A stretch of DNA of 64,000 nt from CAVSJR01 sp963728285 (GCA_963728285.1 CAVSJR010000001.1:1-64000), one strand, 5' to 3'. Positions 19,496 through 28,287 are shown, numbered from the stretch's first letter. Notes: generated from the sequence alone by a model not told the origin. Made by a program: numbers and translations.

Positions 19496-20409
19496 GGCGG
19501 CCCGGCCTCATCCTCGCCGCGGCCATCGTCGCGGCGAGCACCCTCACGGCGGGGTGCATCAGCTCCGGCCCGTCGGGAACCGGGCATCCGTCGGGCGCGA
19601 GAACGATCGTCGTCGGGGTGTCCGGCGCCTTCGCCGAGAATCAGCTCGTCGCGGAGATGTACGCGCAGGTCCTGGAGCACGCCGGGTACACGGTCGAGCG
19701 AGAGTTCGACCTGAGGTCTCGCGAGGTCTCACAGAGCGCGTTGGAGTCGGGCCAGATCGATCTGAAGCCCGAGTACATGTCGTCGCTGCTCCTGTTCCTT
19801 GACTCCAACGCGCAGGCGTCGAGCGATCCGACTGATGTCGCGAGGCAGGTCGGCGAGCGCCTCCGGCCGAAAGGCATCACCGTGCTCACGCCATCGCCGG
19901 CCCAGGACACGAATCAGTTCGTGGCGAACGCGAAGACGGCGCAGGAATTCAACCTGACCACGCTGAGCTCGCTCGCCGCCGTCGCCGACCGGCTGACGAT
20001 CGGCGCACCGCCCGAGTGTCCGCTCCGACCCTTCTGCCTGCCGGGCCTTCGAGACGTCTACGGGATCCTCTTCGAGGACTTCGAGCCGCTGGACGCCGGA
20101 GGGCCGCAGACCGTCGCCGCGCTCAAGAGCGACGAGGTGCAGATCGCCTTGATGTTCTCGACGGATCCGAGCATCGAGGCGAACGGGTTCATCCCGCTCC
20201 TCGACGACAAGCACCTCCAGGACGCGGAGAACATCACGCCCGTGATCCGCACCGAGAAGCTGAACGACGAGGTTCGGCAGCTGCTCGACGCGGTGAGCGC
20301 CCGACTCTCCAGCGACACGGTGACCGAGCTCGTCGGGAAGGTCGTGATCGACGGGCAGGATGTGGCCGCCGTCGCGACGGCGTTCCTCGCCGCGAACGGC
20401 CTCCTCTGA
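19492..20409 (+). CDS. Glycine betaine/osmoprotectant-type ABC substrate-binding lipoprotein
   Basis: 305 aa. Signal peptide with lipobox TLTAGC (about 17-22). The mature part matches the ProX/OpuAC quaternary-amine binding family (TIVVGVSGAFAENQLVAEMY, GQIDLKPEYMSSLLLF, NQFVANAKTAQEFNLTTL). It should bind a small solute outside the membrane. GTG start overlaps the cyclase stop by four bases, so the two are translated together. No permease or ATPase gene is next to it, which is unusual and suggests a sensor or an orphan partner of a distant transporter. Confidence 0.86.
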   Translation: MRRPGLILAAAIVAASTLTAGCISSGPSGTGHPSGARTIVVGVSGAFAENQLVAEMYAQVLEHAGYTVEREFDLRSREVSQSALESGQIDLKPEYMSSLLLFLDSNAQASSDPTDVARQVGERLRPKGITVLTPSPAQDTNQFVANAKTAQEFNLTTLSSLAAVADRLTIGAPPECPLRPFCLPGLRDVYGILFEDFEPLDAGGPQTVAALKSDEVQIALMFSTDPSIEANGFIPLLDDKHLQDAENITPVIRTEKLNDEVRQLLDAVSARLSSDTVTELVGKVVIDGQDVAAVATAFLAANGLL

Positions 20410-20740
20410 TCGGTCATCTTCGCCTGCCGCGCCGACGGGCCGCTTTCGCCCGAACGCGGGCGCCGTGGAGTGGGTCGCGGTCGCCGCGATCCTCGCCCGT
20501 CACGCCCGCCATCACTTGGCCGTCCGCTCCTCTCGGACTCGGGCCAAAGGCGTGGAGGCCGCGAGCAACCTGGCGAGGCTAGGTGTGGGTCAAGACCCGA
20601 GCTCCTGTAACAAGATAAGAACGCTCTAGGCTGCGCGCTCCCTGAGCGAGTCTGAATCACGTCTAGCACCTGGTCGTTCGCACCCGACGTGCAGAAGCCC
20701 CACAAGCTGGGAGGTCTGCGGTTAATACCCCTGAATTGGG
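20410..20740. other. Intergenic region without a supported gene
   Basis: 331 bases between the binding-protein gene and tRNA-Gln. The distal half (from about 20600) is clearly less GC-rich than its surroundings. I see no ORF with a family match, no convincing terminator and no repeat. Confidence 0.6.
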
Positions 20741-20811
20741 TTCCGGGGGGAGGAATCGAACCTCCATCTAGGGCTCCAAAGGCCCGCGTCTTGCCGTTAG
20801 ACCACCCCGGA
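20741..20811 (-). tRNA. tRNA-Gln (anticodon UUG)
   Basis: 71-base cloverleaf on the minus strand: acceptor TCCGGGG/CCCCGGA, anticodon loop CTTTGGA giving UUG, T arm GGAGG-TTCGATT-CCTCC. A GATAAT -10-like hexamer at 20820-20825 lies 8 bases before the 5' end, so the transcript likely starts at the tRNA itself. Confidence 0.95.
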
Positions 20812-20859
20812 TCGCCCCGATTATCCCCGACGGTGAGGACGTTCAGCGGCCAAGCGCCG

Positions 20860-21744
20860 TCATGGGCGGCCGGCCGGCCGATCCGTCATGGGAGGCGGCG
20901 CCGAGGAGGCCAGCGCCCCCGTGATGCCGTCGGCGAGCTCCTGCGCGTGGAGCTCGCTGCGTGCGAGCCCGACGACCGTCGGGCCGCTGCCGCTCATCAC
21001 GGCGCCGAGCGCCCCGCCGGCCAACAGATCCTGCTTCGCCCGCCCGATCTCCGGATGGCGCGCCACGACGGGGGCCTCGAGATCGTTATAGAGCAGGCGG
21101 CCCAGCTCGCCGATGTCGCCGCGCTCGGCCGCTGCGAGCAGCGCGCCCGCCTCGGGCCCGGTCGCTCCACCGTCCTCGTCCCACCAGCGATAGGCCTCGG
21201 GCGATCGCGTCGGGAAGTCGAACGGCACCACGACCCACCACGACTCCGCGAACGTCGCCCCCTCGATTCGCTCGCCCCGGCCCGACGTCAGGACCGGCCC
21301 GCCCACCAGGAGCGAGGGGACGTCCGAGCCCACGCGGGCGCCGATGTCGATCAGCGTCTCCAGGTCGAAGCCGCAGCCCCAGAGCCCGTTCAGGGCATGC
21401 AGCGTCGCGGCGGCATCCGCGCTTCCCCCGCCGAGCCCGGCGGCCACCGGGATGCGCTTGTCGATCTCGACGAGCGCGCCCCGCGCACCACACGCATCGC
21501 CGAGCGCGAGCGCCGCGACGAGGGCGAGGTTCATCCCTCCCGCGGCGACGGCGGCCGTGAGTCGCTCCGGGCCGCGGACGTCGACCCGGAGCGAGTCGGC
21601 GGCCCGGACGGCCACCGTGTCGGCGAGCGACAGCGGAAGCACCAGGCTCTCCAGATCGTGATAGCCGTCGGCGCGCCGACCGAGCACGCGAAGGAACACG
21701 TTCAGCTTGGCGTGCGCGTGCCTGGCGACGACCGCCTCAGCCAT
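20860..21744 (-). CDS. ispE: 4-diphosphocytidyl-2-C-methyl-D-erythritol kinase
   Basis: 294 aa from the ATG giving AEAVVARHAHAKLNVFLRV. A GHMP kinase of the MEP isoprenoid pathway. Motifs: AHAKLNVFLRVLGRRADGYH at the start, the ATP loop PVAAGLGGGSADAAATL, and GAVMSGSGPTVVGLA near the end. The ATG overlaps the ksgA stop by eight bases, the conserved ksgA-ispE coupling of actinobacteria. Confidence 0.94.
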   Translation of the reverse strand: MAEAVVARHAHAKLNVFLRVLGRRADGYHDLESLVLPLSLADTVAVRAADSLRVDVRGPERLTAAVAAGGMNLALVAALALGDACGARGALVEIDKRIPVAAGLGGGSADAAATLHALNGLWGCGFDLETLIDIGARVGSDVPSLLVGGPVLTSGRGERIEGATFAESWWVVVPFDFPTRSPEAYRWWDEDGGATGPEAGALLAAAERGDIGELGRLLYNDLEAPVVARHPEIGRAKQDLLAGGALGAVMSGSGPTVVGLARSELHAQELADGITGALASSAPPPMTDRPAGRP

Positions 21745-22588
21745 CGGAAGCCGGCTCCCCTTCCTCGAGGCCGAGCACACGTCGGACGCCGGGCCACGAT
21801 GCGAGTCGAGCGAAGCCCGCCAGGTCGATCTCCTCGGCTCGGACCTGGGGGCTCAGCCCGGATGCCTCCAGGGCTTCGGCGGCCTCAGGGGGCGACAGCC
21901 CGAGCCGGCGAAGGGCGTTGCGCATCGTCTTCCTCCGTTCGGCGAATCCTGCCTCCACGACTCGAAACAACGCTCGCCGGTTCACCGCGACCGGGGCGGG
22001 CCTGGGCGTCAACCGAACGAGCACGGACTCGACCTTGGGCTTCGGCCAGAACACGGTCGGAGGGACCCGCCGGAGCACCTCGGCCTCCGCCCAGTACGCC
22101 ACCTTCACGCTGACGGCCCCGTACGCATCCTCGCCCGCCTCGGCCGCGAGGCGCTCCCCGGCCTCGCGTTGCACCATCACCAGATACCGCTCGATCTGGG
22201 GGACATCCTCCAGCAGCCGAAGGACCAACGGCGTGGAGATGTTGTACGGAAGATTGGCGACGAGTGTCCACTCGCCCCCTCGCAAGAGGGATCGCCAGTC
22301 GGCTGCCATCGCGTCCGTCTCAAGGATCTCGACGCCGTCGAGGGATCCGGCGACCTCGCGAAGCGCCGGCGTGAGCTCACGATCGAACTCGATGGCCAGA
22401 ACGTGTCCTCCGGCCTCGGCGAGGGCCACGGTCAGGGAACCCAGTCCAGCGCCGATCTCCACCACCCGGTCTCCCGGCCGGAGCTCCGCGAGCGAGGCGA
22501 TCCGGCGCGCCAGGTTGGGATCGATCAGGAAATGCTGACCGAGCGATCTCGACGGCCTGATCCCGTGACGGCGCGCGAGCTCCCGCAG
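21737..22588 (-). CDS. ksgA: 16S rRNA (A1518/A1519) dimethyltransferase KsgA
   Basis: 283 aa if it starts at the CTG at 22588. The AdoMet motif is VVEIGAGLGSLT, the catalytic motif NLPYNIS, and FWPKPKVESVLVRL follows. The frame upstream of GTG 22465 encodes the expected N-terminus (GIRPSRSLGQHFLIDPN), so the true start must lie further up; no ATG, GTG or TTG exists there before the neighbouring gene, leaving CTG 22588 (RELARRHGIRPS) or a missed indel. It dimethylates two adenines of 16S rRNA during small-subunit maturation. Confidence 0.9.
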   Translation of the reverse strand: MRELARRHGIRPSRSLGQHFLIDPNLARRIASLAELRPGDRVVEIGAGLGSLTVALAEAGGHVLAIEFDRELTPALREVAGSLDGVEILETDAMAADWRSLLRGGEWTLVANLPYNISTPLVLRLLEDVPQIERYLVMVQREAGERLAAEAGEDAYGAVSVKVAYWAEAEVLRRVPPTVFWPKPKVESVLVRLTPRPAPVAVNRRALFRVVEAGFAERRKTMRNALRRLGLSPPEAAEALEASGLSPQVRAEEIDLAGFARLASWPGVRRVLGLEEGEPASDG

Positions 22589-22634
22589 CGATGAGGCGCC
22601 GAGGCCTCCGGAGCCGCCCGCGACGGGCCTCCGG

Positions 22635-23744
22635 CTACCACGTGATCCGGACGTTGGCGACCCCCTGGGAGAGGGGCGCGATGAGCTGAAAGGCCTCGGG
22701 GGAGAGATCGATGATCCTTCCCGGTGCGTAGGGACCTCTGTCGTTGATCCTCACCGTCACGCTTCGCCCGGTGCCCAGGCTCGTGACGGTGACCATCGTC
22801 CCGAACGGGAGCGTCGGATGGGCGGCGGTGAGCCCCGACCATGGAGGGTCGTACCACGTCGCGTCGCCGGACTGCGTCCCCTGGATCGCATCGCTCGACT
22901 CGACGCCGCCGGCGCCACCGCCGGACTGCGCGTCGGGACCGACCTCCCGCAGCCGCGTCACGGGCGCGTCGGTGATTCGCCGGCGCTCCAGCCTCTTGCC
23001 GACGACCCGGCCATCGGCGATCCGAAGCGTGTAGATCTCCACGGCGACGCCGGCATCCCCCCGACGAACGATCCTCGACTCGCCCGGTTCCAGATCGGCC
23101 GCCGTCGTCGTCCTCGTGTCGAACGGAACCGCCCGCTCGACCGTTCGGGTCACGACCCGGATGTTGGTGACTCGAACCGTCCGCCCCGTGCGGAGTGGGG
23201 TCCTGGGTGGTGGAAGGACGCGGTCGTCACCGTCGGGCGTGATCCCCATGGCCGAGAGGAGCGCACCGACCGACTGCGCATTCGTCAACACGTCGTGTTC
23301 CTTCCCCCTCACGACAACGCTGACGGCGCGGATCGGCGAGCGCCCGACTGAAGCCTCCCCGAGGGTCGAGCTCCCGGCGAGTTCGGCGGCCACGCCGAGC
23401 ATGGCCGGCCGCCCCGCCCCTTCCACCACCCAGACCCCCACTCCGGGTCCGGTCGTTCCATCCGTGTCGACGGTGACCGTCATCCCGTCGGCGAGCGCCG
23501 TCGACGGTTCGGGGACGATCTCGTCGGAGGAGTCCACCGCGATGCCGTGGACCACCAGGAGTTGCCCGACGCTCCCATCCATGCTCGGGACGGCCCGCGG
23601 CCGACCGTCCACGACGAGCGTGATGCCTTGCCGGCGGATCGAGAGGTACACCATTCCGGCGGCGCAGATCGCCGCGATGAGAAGCGTTCGTCCGATCGCC
23701 CTGCGAATCCGCAGGCGTCGCACCCTTGTCGCGCGAACCGTCAA
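22635..23744 (-). CDS. Rpf-like cell-wall protein: DUF348, G5 and RlpA-type barrel
   Basis: 369 aa. One N-terminal membrane helix (about 17-33), two ubiquitin-like DUF348 modules (about 38-95 and 140-195), a G5 domain (about 205-285: VRVVTRTVERAVPFDTRTT, VVGKRLERRRIT), a Gly-rich linker and a C-terminal double-psi barrel (about 290-369: SGDATWYDPPWSG, TAAHPTLPFGTMV, INDRGPYAPGRIIDLS). This is RpfB's layout with the lysozyme-like domain replaced by an RlpA/3D-type barrel. It is probably a peptidoglycan-active surface protein. TTG start at 23744 with GGAGG 5 bases upstream, inside a hairpin. Confidence 0.88.
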   Translation of the reverse strand: MTVRATRVRRLRIRRAIGRTLLIAAICAAGMVYLSIRRQGITLVVDGRPRAVPSMDGSVGQLLVVHGIAVDSSDEIVPEPSTALADGMTVTVDTDGTTGPGVGVWVVEGAGRPAMLGVAAELAGSSTLGEASVGRSPIRAVSVVVRGKEHDVLTNAQSVGALLSAMGITPDGDDRVLPPPRTPLRTGRTVRVTNIRVVTRTVERAVPFDTRTTTAADLEPGESRIVRRGDAGVAVEIYTLRIADGRVVGKRLERRRITDAPVTRLREVGPDAQSGGGAGGVESSDAIQGTQSGDATWYDPPWSGLTAAHPTLPFGTMVTVTSLGTGRSVTVRINDRGPYAPGRIIDLSPEAFQLIAPLSQGVANVRITW

Positions 23745-23745
23745 A

Positions 23746-23766
23746 CCTTCCTCCGATCGAGGAAGG
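23746..23766 (-). promoter_or_regulatory. Hairpin that encloses the ribosome binding site of the G5/RlpA gene
   Basis: An 8-bp perfect inverted repeat (CCTTCCTC, 5-base loop, GAGGAAGG) ends one base before the TTG start. The right arm contains the GGAGG ribosome site, so the folded mRNA would hide it. What would open the hairpin is not visible. Confidence 0.55.
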
Positions 23767-23819
23767 CTCCGCAGGGAAGCGGCTGAGCCGGGACGAAGCC
23801 TTCAAGCGCACGAGGCCGA

Positions 23820-23849
23820 ACCCTAGCAAACTCTCAACCTTCACTGCAA
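23820..23849 (-). promoter_or_regulatory. Candidate sigma-70-type promoter of the G5/RlpA gene
   Basis: TTGCAG at 23844-23849, an 18-base spacer and TAGGGT at 23820-23825 on the minus strand. Initiation near 23813 gives a leader of about 70 bases containing the hairpin. Confidence 0.5.
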
Positions 23850-23908
23850 ACTTGAAGCCGAACGGGCGTTCGCCTCCATCGATCGCCCTGGAAAGCAGTT
23901 TTCCACCG

Positions 23909-24721
23909 TCAGCGCCCCGTTTCCCACTCTGCGAGCGACGGAAACACGGCCCCGGCGTTCGTTGAAGTGGCATCGCGGACCGCGTCGAACGTCTCCCCCC
24001 GAGCCGACGCGATGGCCTCGATCGCCTCGACGATGAATTCCGGCGCGTTGTCTCGACCACGACGTGATTGTGGCGAGAGGAAAGGACTGTCCGTCTCGAC
24101 CAACAATCGATCCGACGGGGCCGCCGCGGCGGCATCGACCAGATGGCGGTTCCTCGGATACGTCACGTTGCCGGCGAACGACAGGTAGTACCCGCGCGCC
24201 CCGCATTCCCGCGCGACCGTGGCGTCGCCGGAGAAGCAGTGGAGCACGACGTTGTCCGCGGATCCCTCATCCAGAAGTCGAAGGACGTCGGGCCACGCGT
24301 CTCGCGTGTGGACGACGAGCGGCTTGCCCGTCTCGCGGCTCAGGTCGATGTGCACCCGGAAGGCCCGCTCCTGATCGACCCTCGGAGCCCCCCGGCGGTA
24401 GAAGTCGAGCCCGGTCTCCCCCACGCCGATCACGAGCGGGTCGTGGAGGAGCTCCTCGATCGCCGCGCCCGCCGCGTGGTCGAGCCTCGAGGCGTCGTTC
24501 GGATGCAGCCCGGCGGTCGCGAAGACGCCGGGGAGGGACTCCGCAAGCTCGAGCGAGCGCCTGCTCGTCTCCGGGTCCACGCCGACGCAGACGAGCCGGT
24601 CCACGCCGGCGGCTCGAGCCGCCTCGAGCACCTGTGGAGGTTCGCGCTCGAGGAGGAACAGGTGGCAATGGGTGTCCACCGCTCCCCTCTTCACCGTCGG
24701 TAGAGGGTTCTTCCCGCTCAT
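23909..24721 (-). CDS. tatD: TatD-family metal-dependent DNase
   Basis: 270 aa. TIM-barrel hydrolase: metal ligands in AVDTHCHLF, GVGETGLDFYR, VVHTRDAW, VLHCFSGD and LVETDSPFLSP. Family members act as 3'-5' exonucleases or aminoacyl-tRNA editing enzymes. It lies between metG and the Rpf-like gene, the conserved metG-tatD-rpf order. A TATGTT -10-like box at 24731-24736 is 9 bases before the ATG. Confidence 0.93.
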   Translation of the reverse strand: MSGKNPLPTVKRGAVDTHCHLFLLEREPPQVLEAARAAGVDRLVCVGVDPETSRRSLELAESLPGVFATAGLHPNDASRLDHAAGAAIEELLHDPLVIGVGETGLDFYRRGAPRVDQERAFRVHIDLSRETGKPLVVHTRDAWPDVLRLLDEGSADNVVLHCFSGDATVARECGARGYYLSFAGNVTYPRNRHLVDAAAAAPSDRLLVETDSPFLSPQSRRGRDNAPEFIVEAIEAIASARGETFDAVRDATSTNAGAVFPSLAEWETGR

Positions 24722-24890
24722 CGCCGCTCAAACATAGGCGCTCTCGACCTCGGGTCAACACGGTGGACCGGCGACGGCGAGCGCTCGCGGCGCTCGGCGC
24801 GGGGAGGCTCGAGCGACAGTTCAGGAGGGGAGCTTCACGTGAAACGCCAGCCGACGTCACCCTCGCGGCGCGATGCAGACCTGCAGTGAC

Positions 24891-26426
24891 TCAGCCGTCG
24901 ATCCGTGGGAACAGGGCGTCGCCCTTCGAGGTCACCGTTCCGGGCTGCAGCCCACCCCACGCGGCCGCCGAGGGAAGGGTCTGCCGCTCCATCGGCTCGG
25001 CGATGCCGAGCTGGCCCCACAGTCGGGACGCCGCTCCCGGCATGATCGGCGAGATGAGGATCGCGAGGATCCTCAGCACCTCCGCGGAGGCATAGAGAAC
25101 CCCGGCGAGCTCCGCGGCCCTCCCCTCCTCCTTCGCCAACCGCCACGGAGCCTTCTCGACGAGGTATCGGTTCGCCTCCGAAACGAGCTCCCACACGGTC
25201 CCCAGGGCAGGCGAGAGCTCCAGGCGCCGCATCTGCTCGTCGTATCGGGCGGCCACGTCTCGCGAGAGCGAGGGAAGCACGCCCGCGGCATCCGGGTCGC
25301 CCTCCGGGACTCGGCCTTCGAAGTTGGATGCGAGCATCGCGAGCACCCGACTGGCCAGGTTGCCGAGGCCGTTGGCGAGGTCCGCGTTGTGGCGGTCCCT
25401 CATGGATTCCCAGGAGAAGCTCCCGTCGTAGCCGAAGGGGATCTCCCGCATGAAGCAATACCGATAGGAATCCACGCCGAATTGGTCCACGAGCTCGAAC
25501 GGGTGGATCCCCGTCAGCTTGGTCTTCGACATCTTCTCCCCGCCGACGAGGATGTATCCGTGCGCGAAGACCTTCGCCGGGAGCTCGATCCCGGCCGCCA
25601 TCAGCATCGCCGGCCAGTAGATGGCGTGGAATCGGAGGATGTCCTTCCCGATGAAATGGATGTCGGCCGGCCATTGGCGCGCGAAGCGCTCGGGGTCCGA
25701 GCCGTAGCCGGCGGCCGTGACGTAGTTCGTCAGCGCGTCGAACCACACGTAGCAGACGTGCGTCGGGTCCCACGGCAGGGGGATGCCCCAGTCGAACGAC
25801 GTCCGCGAGATGGAGAAGTCCCGGAGGCCTCCCCGGATGAGGGCCAGCACCTCATTGCGCCGGATCTCCGGCTCGCACGCCTCCGGGTGGGCCTCGTAGT
25901 GGTCGAGCAGCCGGTCGGCATAGGCGGAGAGGCGGAAGAAGTAGTTCTGCTCGGACATGCGCTCGACCGGACGCCCATGGATGGGGCACTTGCCGTCGAT
26001 GAGCTCGTCCTCGGAGTAGTAGGCCTCGCATGAGACGCAGTAGAGCCCCTCGTAGGTCCCGAGGTAGATATCGTCCCTGCCGTTCTCATGGACCGCCGTG
26101 AGGATCTTTTGCACCGCGGCCGCATGCCGGGGCTCGGTCGTCCGGATGTAGTCGTCGTAGGAGATATCGAGGCGCTCCCAGACCTCCCGCCATTTCGGCT
26201 CCATCAGATCGACCCAGGCCTGCGGCTCCATGCCCGCCTCCCGGGCGTACCGCTGCATGTTCTGGCCGTGCTCGTCGGTTCCGGTGAGGAAGAACACGTC
26301 CTCCCCCCGCTGCCGGTGGTGGCGGGCGACGAAATCCGTGGCGACGGTCGTGTACGCGTGCCCGATGTGCGGGACGTCGTTCGGGTAGTAGATCGGGGTC
26401 GTCACATAGAAGGTCTCGGATCCCAT
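24891..26426 (-). CDS. metG: Methionyl-tRNA synthetase
   Basis: 511 aa, the form without the C-terminal dimerisation domain. HIGH region NDVPHIGHAYTTVATD, a zinc knuckle with CVSCEAYYSEDEL...GKCPIHG (one Cys pair plus a reduced second half), and the KMSKTKLTG loop. Charges tRNA-Met. ATG at 26426 is preceded by TAGAAT (26435-26440) at 8 bases, so the mRNA is probably leaderless. Confidence 0.96.
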   Translation of the reverse strand: MGSETFYVTTPIYYPNDVPHIGHAYTTVATDFVARHHRQRGEDVFFLTGTDEHGQNMQRYAREAGMEPQAWVDLMEPKWREVWERLDISYDDYIRTTEPRHAAAVQKILTAVHENGRDDIYLGTYEGLYCVSCEAYYSEDELIDGKCPIHGRPVERMSEQNYFFRLSAYADRLLDHYEAHPEACEPEIRRNEVLALIRGGLRDFSISRTSFDWGIPLPWDPTHVCYVWFDALTNYVTAAGYGSDPERFARQWPADIHFIGKDILRFHAIYWPAMLMAAGIELPAKVFAHGYILVGGEKMSKTKLTGIHPFELVDQFGVDSYRYCFMREIPFGYDGSFSWESMRDRHNADLANGLGNLASRVLAMLASNFEGRVPEGDPDAAGVLPSLSRDVAARYDEQMRRLELSPALGTVWELVSEANRYLVEKAPWRLAKEEGRAAELAGVLYASAEVLRILAILISPIMPGAASRLWGQLGIAEPMERQTLPSAAAWGGLQPGTVTSKGDALFPRIDG

Positions 26427-26434
26427 GGCCGGCC

Positions 26435-26440
26435 ATTCTA
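26435..26440 (-). promoter_or_regulatory. Candidate -10 box of metG (leaderless layout)
   Basis: TAGAAT on the minus strand, 8 bases before the ATG. The same hexamer precedes eno (5108-5113), tRNA-Leu (97-102) and the YbaK gene (34658-34663). Confidence 0.5.
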
Positions 26441-27349
26441 CGGGCGTGATGTGGGCGGCCCGGACCTCGCGCCGGGGTCGGCGAGGGCGAGCCGACGAAC
26501 CGCGTGCGCTATCGGGGAGGAGGCGTGCGGAGACAGCCCGCCGCCGTGCCGAGCCGCTCGAAGCCCGGCGAGATCTCCGGGTCCCCAGTCGACCACCCCG
26601 GGGTCGTCGGGGTTCGGGTACATCAGCTCGTGGATCGACGACGCGTGCGCCAGTCCCACGACGTGCCCGAACTCGTGCTGCAGGACGAAGCCCACGCTCC
26701 GCCGGGTCTCGAAGGTGGCCGGATACTCATCGTCGCGCATGAGGTCGGCGTTGATCGCGACGATCCCGGTGACGTACACGCTCGGATCGTTCGGCGCCGG
26801 GATCGCCCAGGCGCTGCCGTGCGCATCCGGATTGCCGCTCAGGCGGCCGAACTCCTCGCTCGAGACCCACGAGACCAGCACGGGAGCCCACCTCGAGCCG
26901 CGTCCCCCGCCTCGTGGCCTCACCAACCCCGTCATGAACCGTTGCGTCGGGGTCTCGTGCGTGGGCCCGTCGTCGATGAACTCGATGCCGGTGACGCGCC
27001 GGACGCGAGCGACCGCCTCGCGGACCAGTGCCATCGCCTCGGGCGGCCCCGAATCGGCGTTCACGACGTAGTGGATGGGACGGCACGGGTTCCAACGGAC
27101 CGGCGAGCCGTCGGTCAACACGCGCGTGAACCCGAACCCCGCGGCCGAACGCGCGCTCGCCGAGGATCCGCCCGCCGCCGGGATCCAGCGAGGGAAGACC
27201 GCGACGCAGGCGAGGGCAGCGACGAGGACCCACCCCGAGGCGAGGACCCACGTCGGCGTCCTCCGGCGTCGCGGCTCGATGTCCGGCCTCGCGGGGATCA
27301 CATCGGCTCCGACGTGAGGATCGGCCGTCGGGTGACCAACCCCCGTCAC
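26438..27349 (-). CDS. Matrixin-type zinc metalloprotease, membrane anchored
   Basis: 303 aa. Cytoplasmic N-terminus (about 1-32), one membrane helix (about 34-52) and an extracytoplasmic M10/matrixin domain: HEFGHVVGLAH matches HExxHxxGxxH, and ELMYPN supplies the Met-turn. An upstream segment (WNPCRPIHYVVNADSGPPE) matches the beta-sheet start typical of these enzymes. It should cut extracellular proteins or peptides. The start overlaps the rsmI stop by four bases. Confidence 0.88.
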   Translation of the reverse strand: MTGVGHPTADPHVGADVIPARPDIEPRRRRTPTWVLASGWVLVAALACVAVFPRWIPAAGGSSASARSAAGFGFTRVLTDGSPVRWNPCRPIHYVVNADSGPPEAMALVREAVARVRRVTGIEFIDDGPTHETPTQRFMTGLVRPRGGGRGSRWAPVLVSWVSSEEFGRLSGNPDAHGSAWAIPAPNDPSVYVTGIVAINADLMRDDEYPATFETRRSVGFVLQHEFGHVVGLAHASSIHELMYPNPDDPGVVDWGPGDLAGLRAARHGGGLSPHASSPIAHAVRRLALADPGARSGPPTSRP

Positions 27350-28287
27350 GGCTCATTCGGGATCTCCGTGGTCGCGATCCGCTCGGCCGGCCGTCCATCC
27401 TCCGCGGGATCCTGCGACTCCTCCAGATCGACGACGTCCGGCTCCTCTTCGTCCTCGGGTCGCTGCGCCATCAGATACGCCCGATACAGGTCGTTCGCCG
27501 AGGCGCCGTGGGCGCGAGCCACCTCGCGCGCCGCATCGCGCTTGCGCATGCCGGCCGTCACGAGCGCGCGCACGCGCGGGAGGAGGGCGTGAACCTCGGC
27601 CGCCGGAGGCTCGCTCGCGCCTCCGAGGACGATCACGATCTCCCCCTTCGGTTCGCGATCGCCGATGCGCGCCAGGATCTCGGAGATCCGGCCGCGGATG
27701 ACCTCCTCGTGCAGCTTCGTCATCTCGCGAGCCAGCGCACCCTTGCGATCGCCGAGCAGCTCGAGCGCATCGCGCAGCGTGGCCCGCACGCGGTGGGGCG
27801 ACTCGAAGAACACGAGCGTCCTCGGGTCCTTCGCCACCGAATCCAGCCGCGCCCGGCGCTCCCCGGGCTTCCGAGGCAGGAACCCCTCGAAGGCGAACCG
27901 ATCGGTCGGCAGCCCGGAGACGACGAGCGCGGCGATCGCCGCGGATGGCCCGGGGACGACCCTGATGTCGATGCCGTCCTCGGCACAGGCGCGGACGAGC
28001 CTGAATCCCGGGTCCGACAGCCCCGGCATGCCCGCATCGGAGACGATCGCGACGTCCCGGCCGGCCCTGAGGGCCTCGAGGAGCACGACCGTGCGCTCCG
28101 CCTCATTGCCCTCGAAGAGGGAGACGGTCCTCGCCTGGACGCCGAGCGCCTGGAGCAGTCGCCCGGTCCGGCGGGTGTCCTCCGCCGCGACCAGATCCAC
28201 GGAGGCCAGCGTCTCGCCGGCCCGCTTGGAGAGATCGCCGAGATTTCCAATCGGGGTCCCGACCAGGTACAGCGTCCCCGTCTTCAC
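27346..28287 (-). CDS. rsmI: 16S rRNA (cytidine-1402 2'-O) methyltransferase RsmI
   Basis: 313 aa from a GTG at 28287, with GGAGG upstream (KTGTLYLVGTPIGNLGDLS). Tetrapyrrole-methylase fold: GTPIGNLGD, AAEDTRRTGRLL, VSDAGMPGLSDPG, VVPGPSAAIAAL. It methylates C1402 in the decoding centre. The C-terminus carries an acidic tail (EDEEEPDVVDLEE). Confidence 0.95.
   Translation of the reverse strand: MKTGTLYLVGTPIGNLGDLSKRAGETLASVDLVAAEDTRRTGRLLQALGVQARTVSLFEGNEAERTVVLLEALRAGRDVAIVSDAGMPGLSDPGFRLVRACAEDGIDIRVVPGPSAAIAALVVSGLPTDRFAFEGFLPRKPGERRARLDSVAKDPRTLVFFESPHRVRATLRDALELLGDRKGALAREMTKLHEEVIRGRISEILARIGDREPKGEIVIVLGGASEPPAAEVHALLPRVRALVTAGMRKRDAAREVARAHGASANDLYRAYLMAQRPEDEEEPDVVDLEESQDPAEDGRPAERIATTEIPNEP

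Noticed and set aside
20600..20811. Integration site at the tRNA-Gln 3' end
   Set aside because: The adjacent lower-GC stretch is short, and no integrase or duplicated tRNA end was seen.
23745..23950. A c-di-AMP (ydaO-type) riboswitch before the Rpf-like gene
   Set aside because: The promoter at 23820-23849 leaves a leader of only about 70 bases, and the conserved ydaO core sequence was not found.
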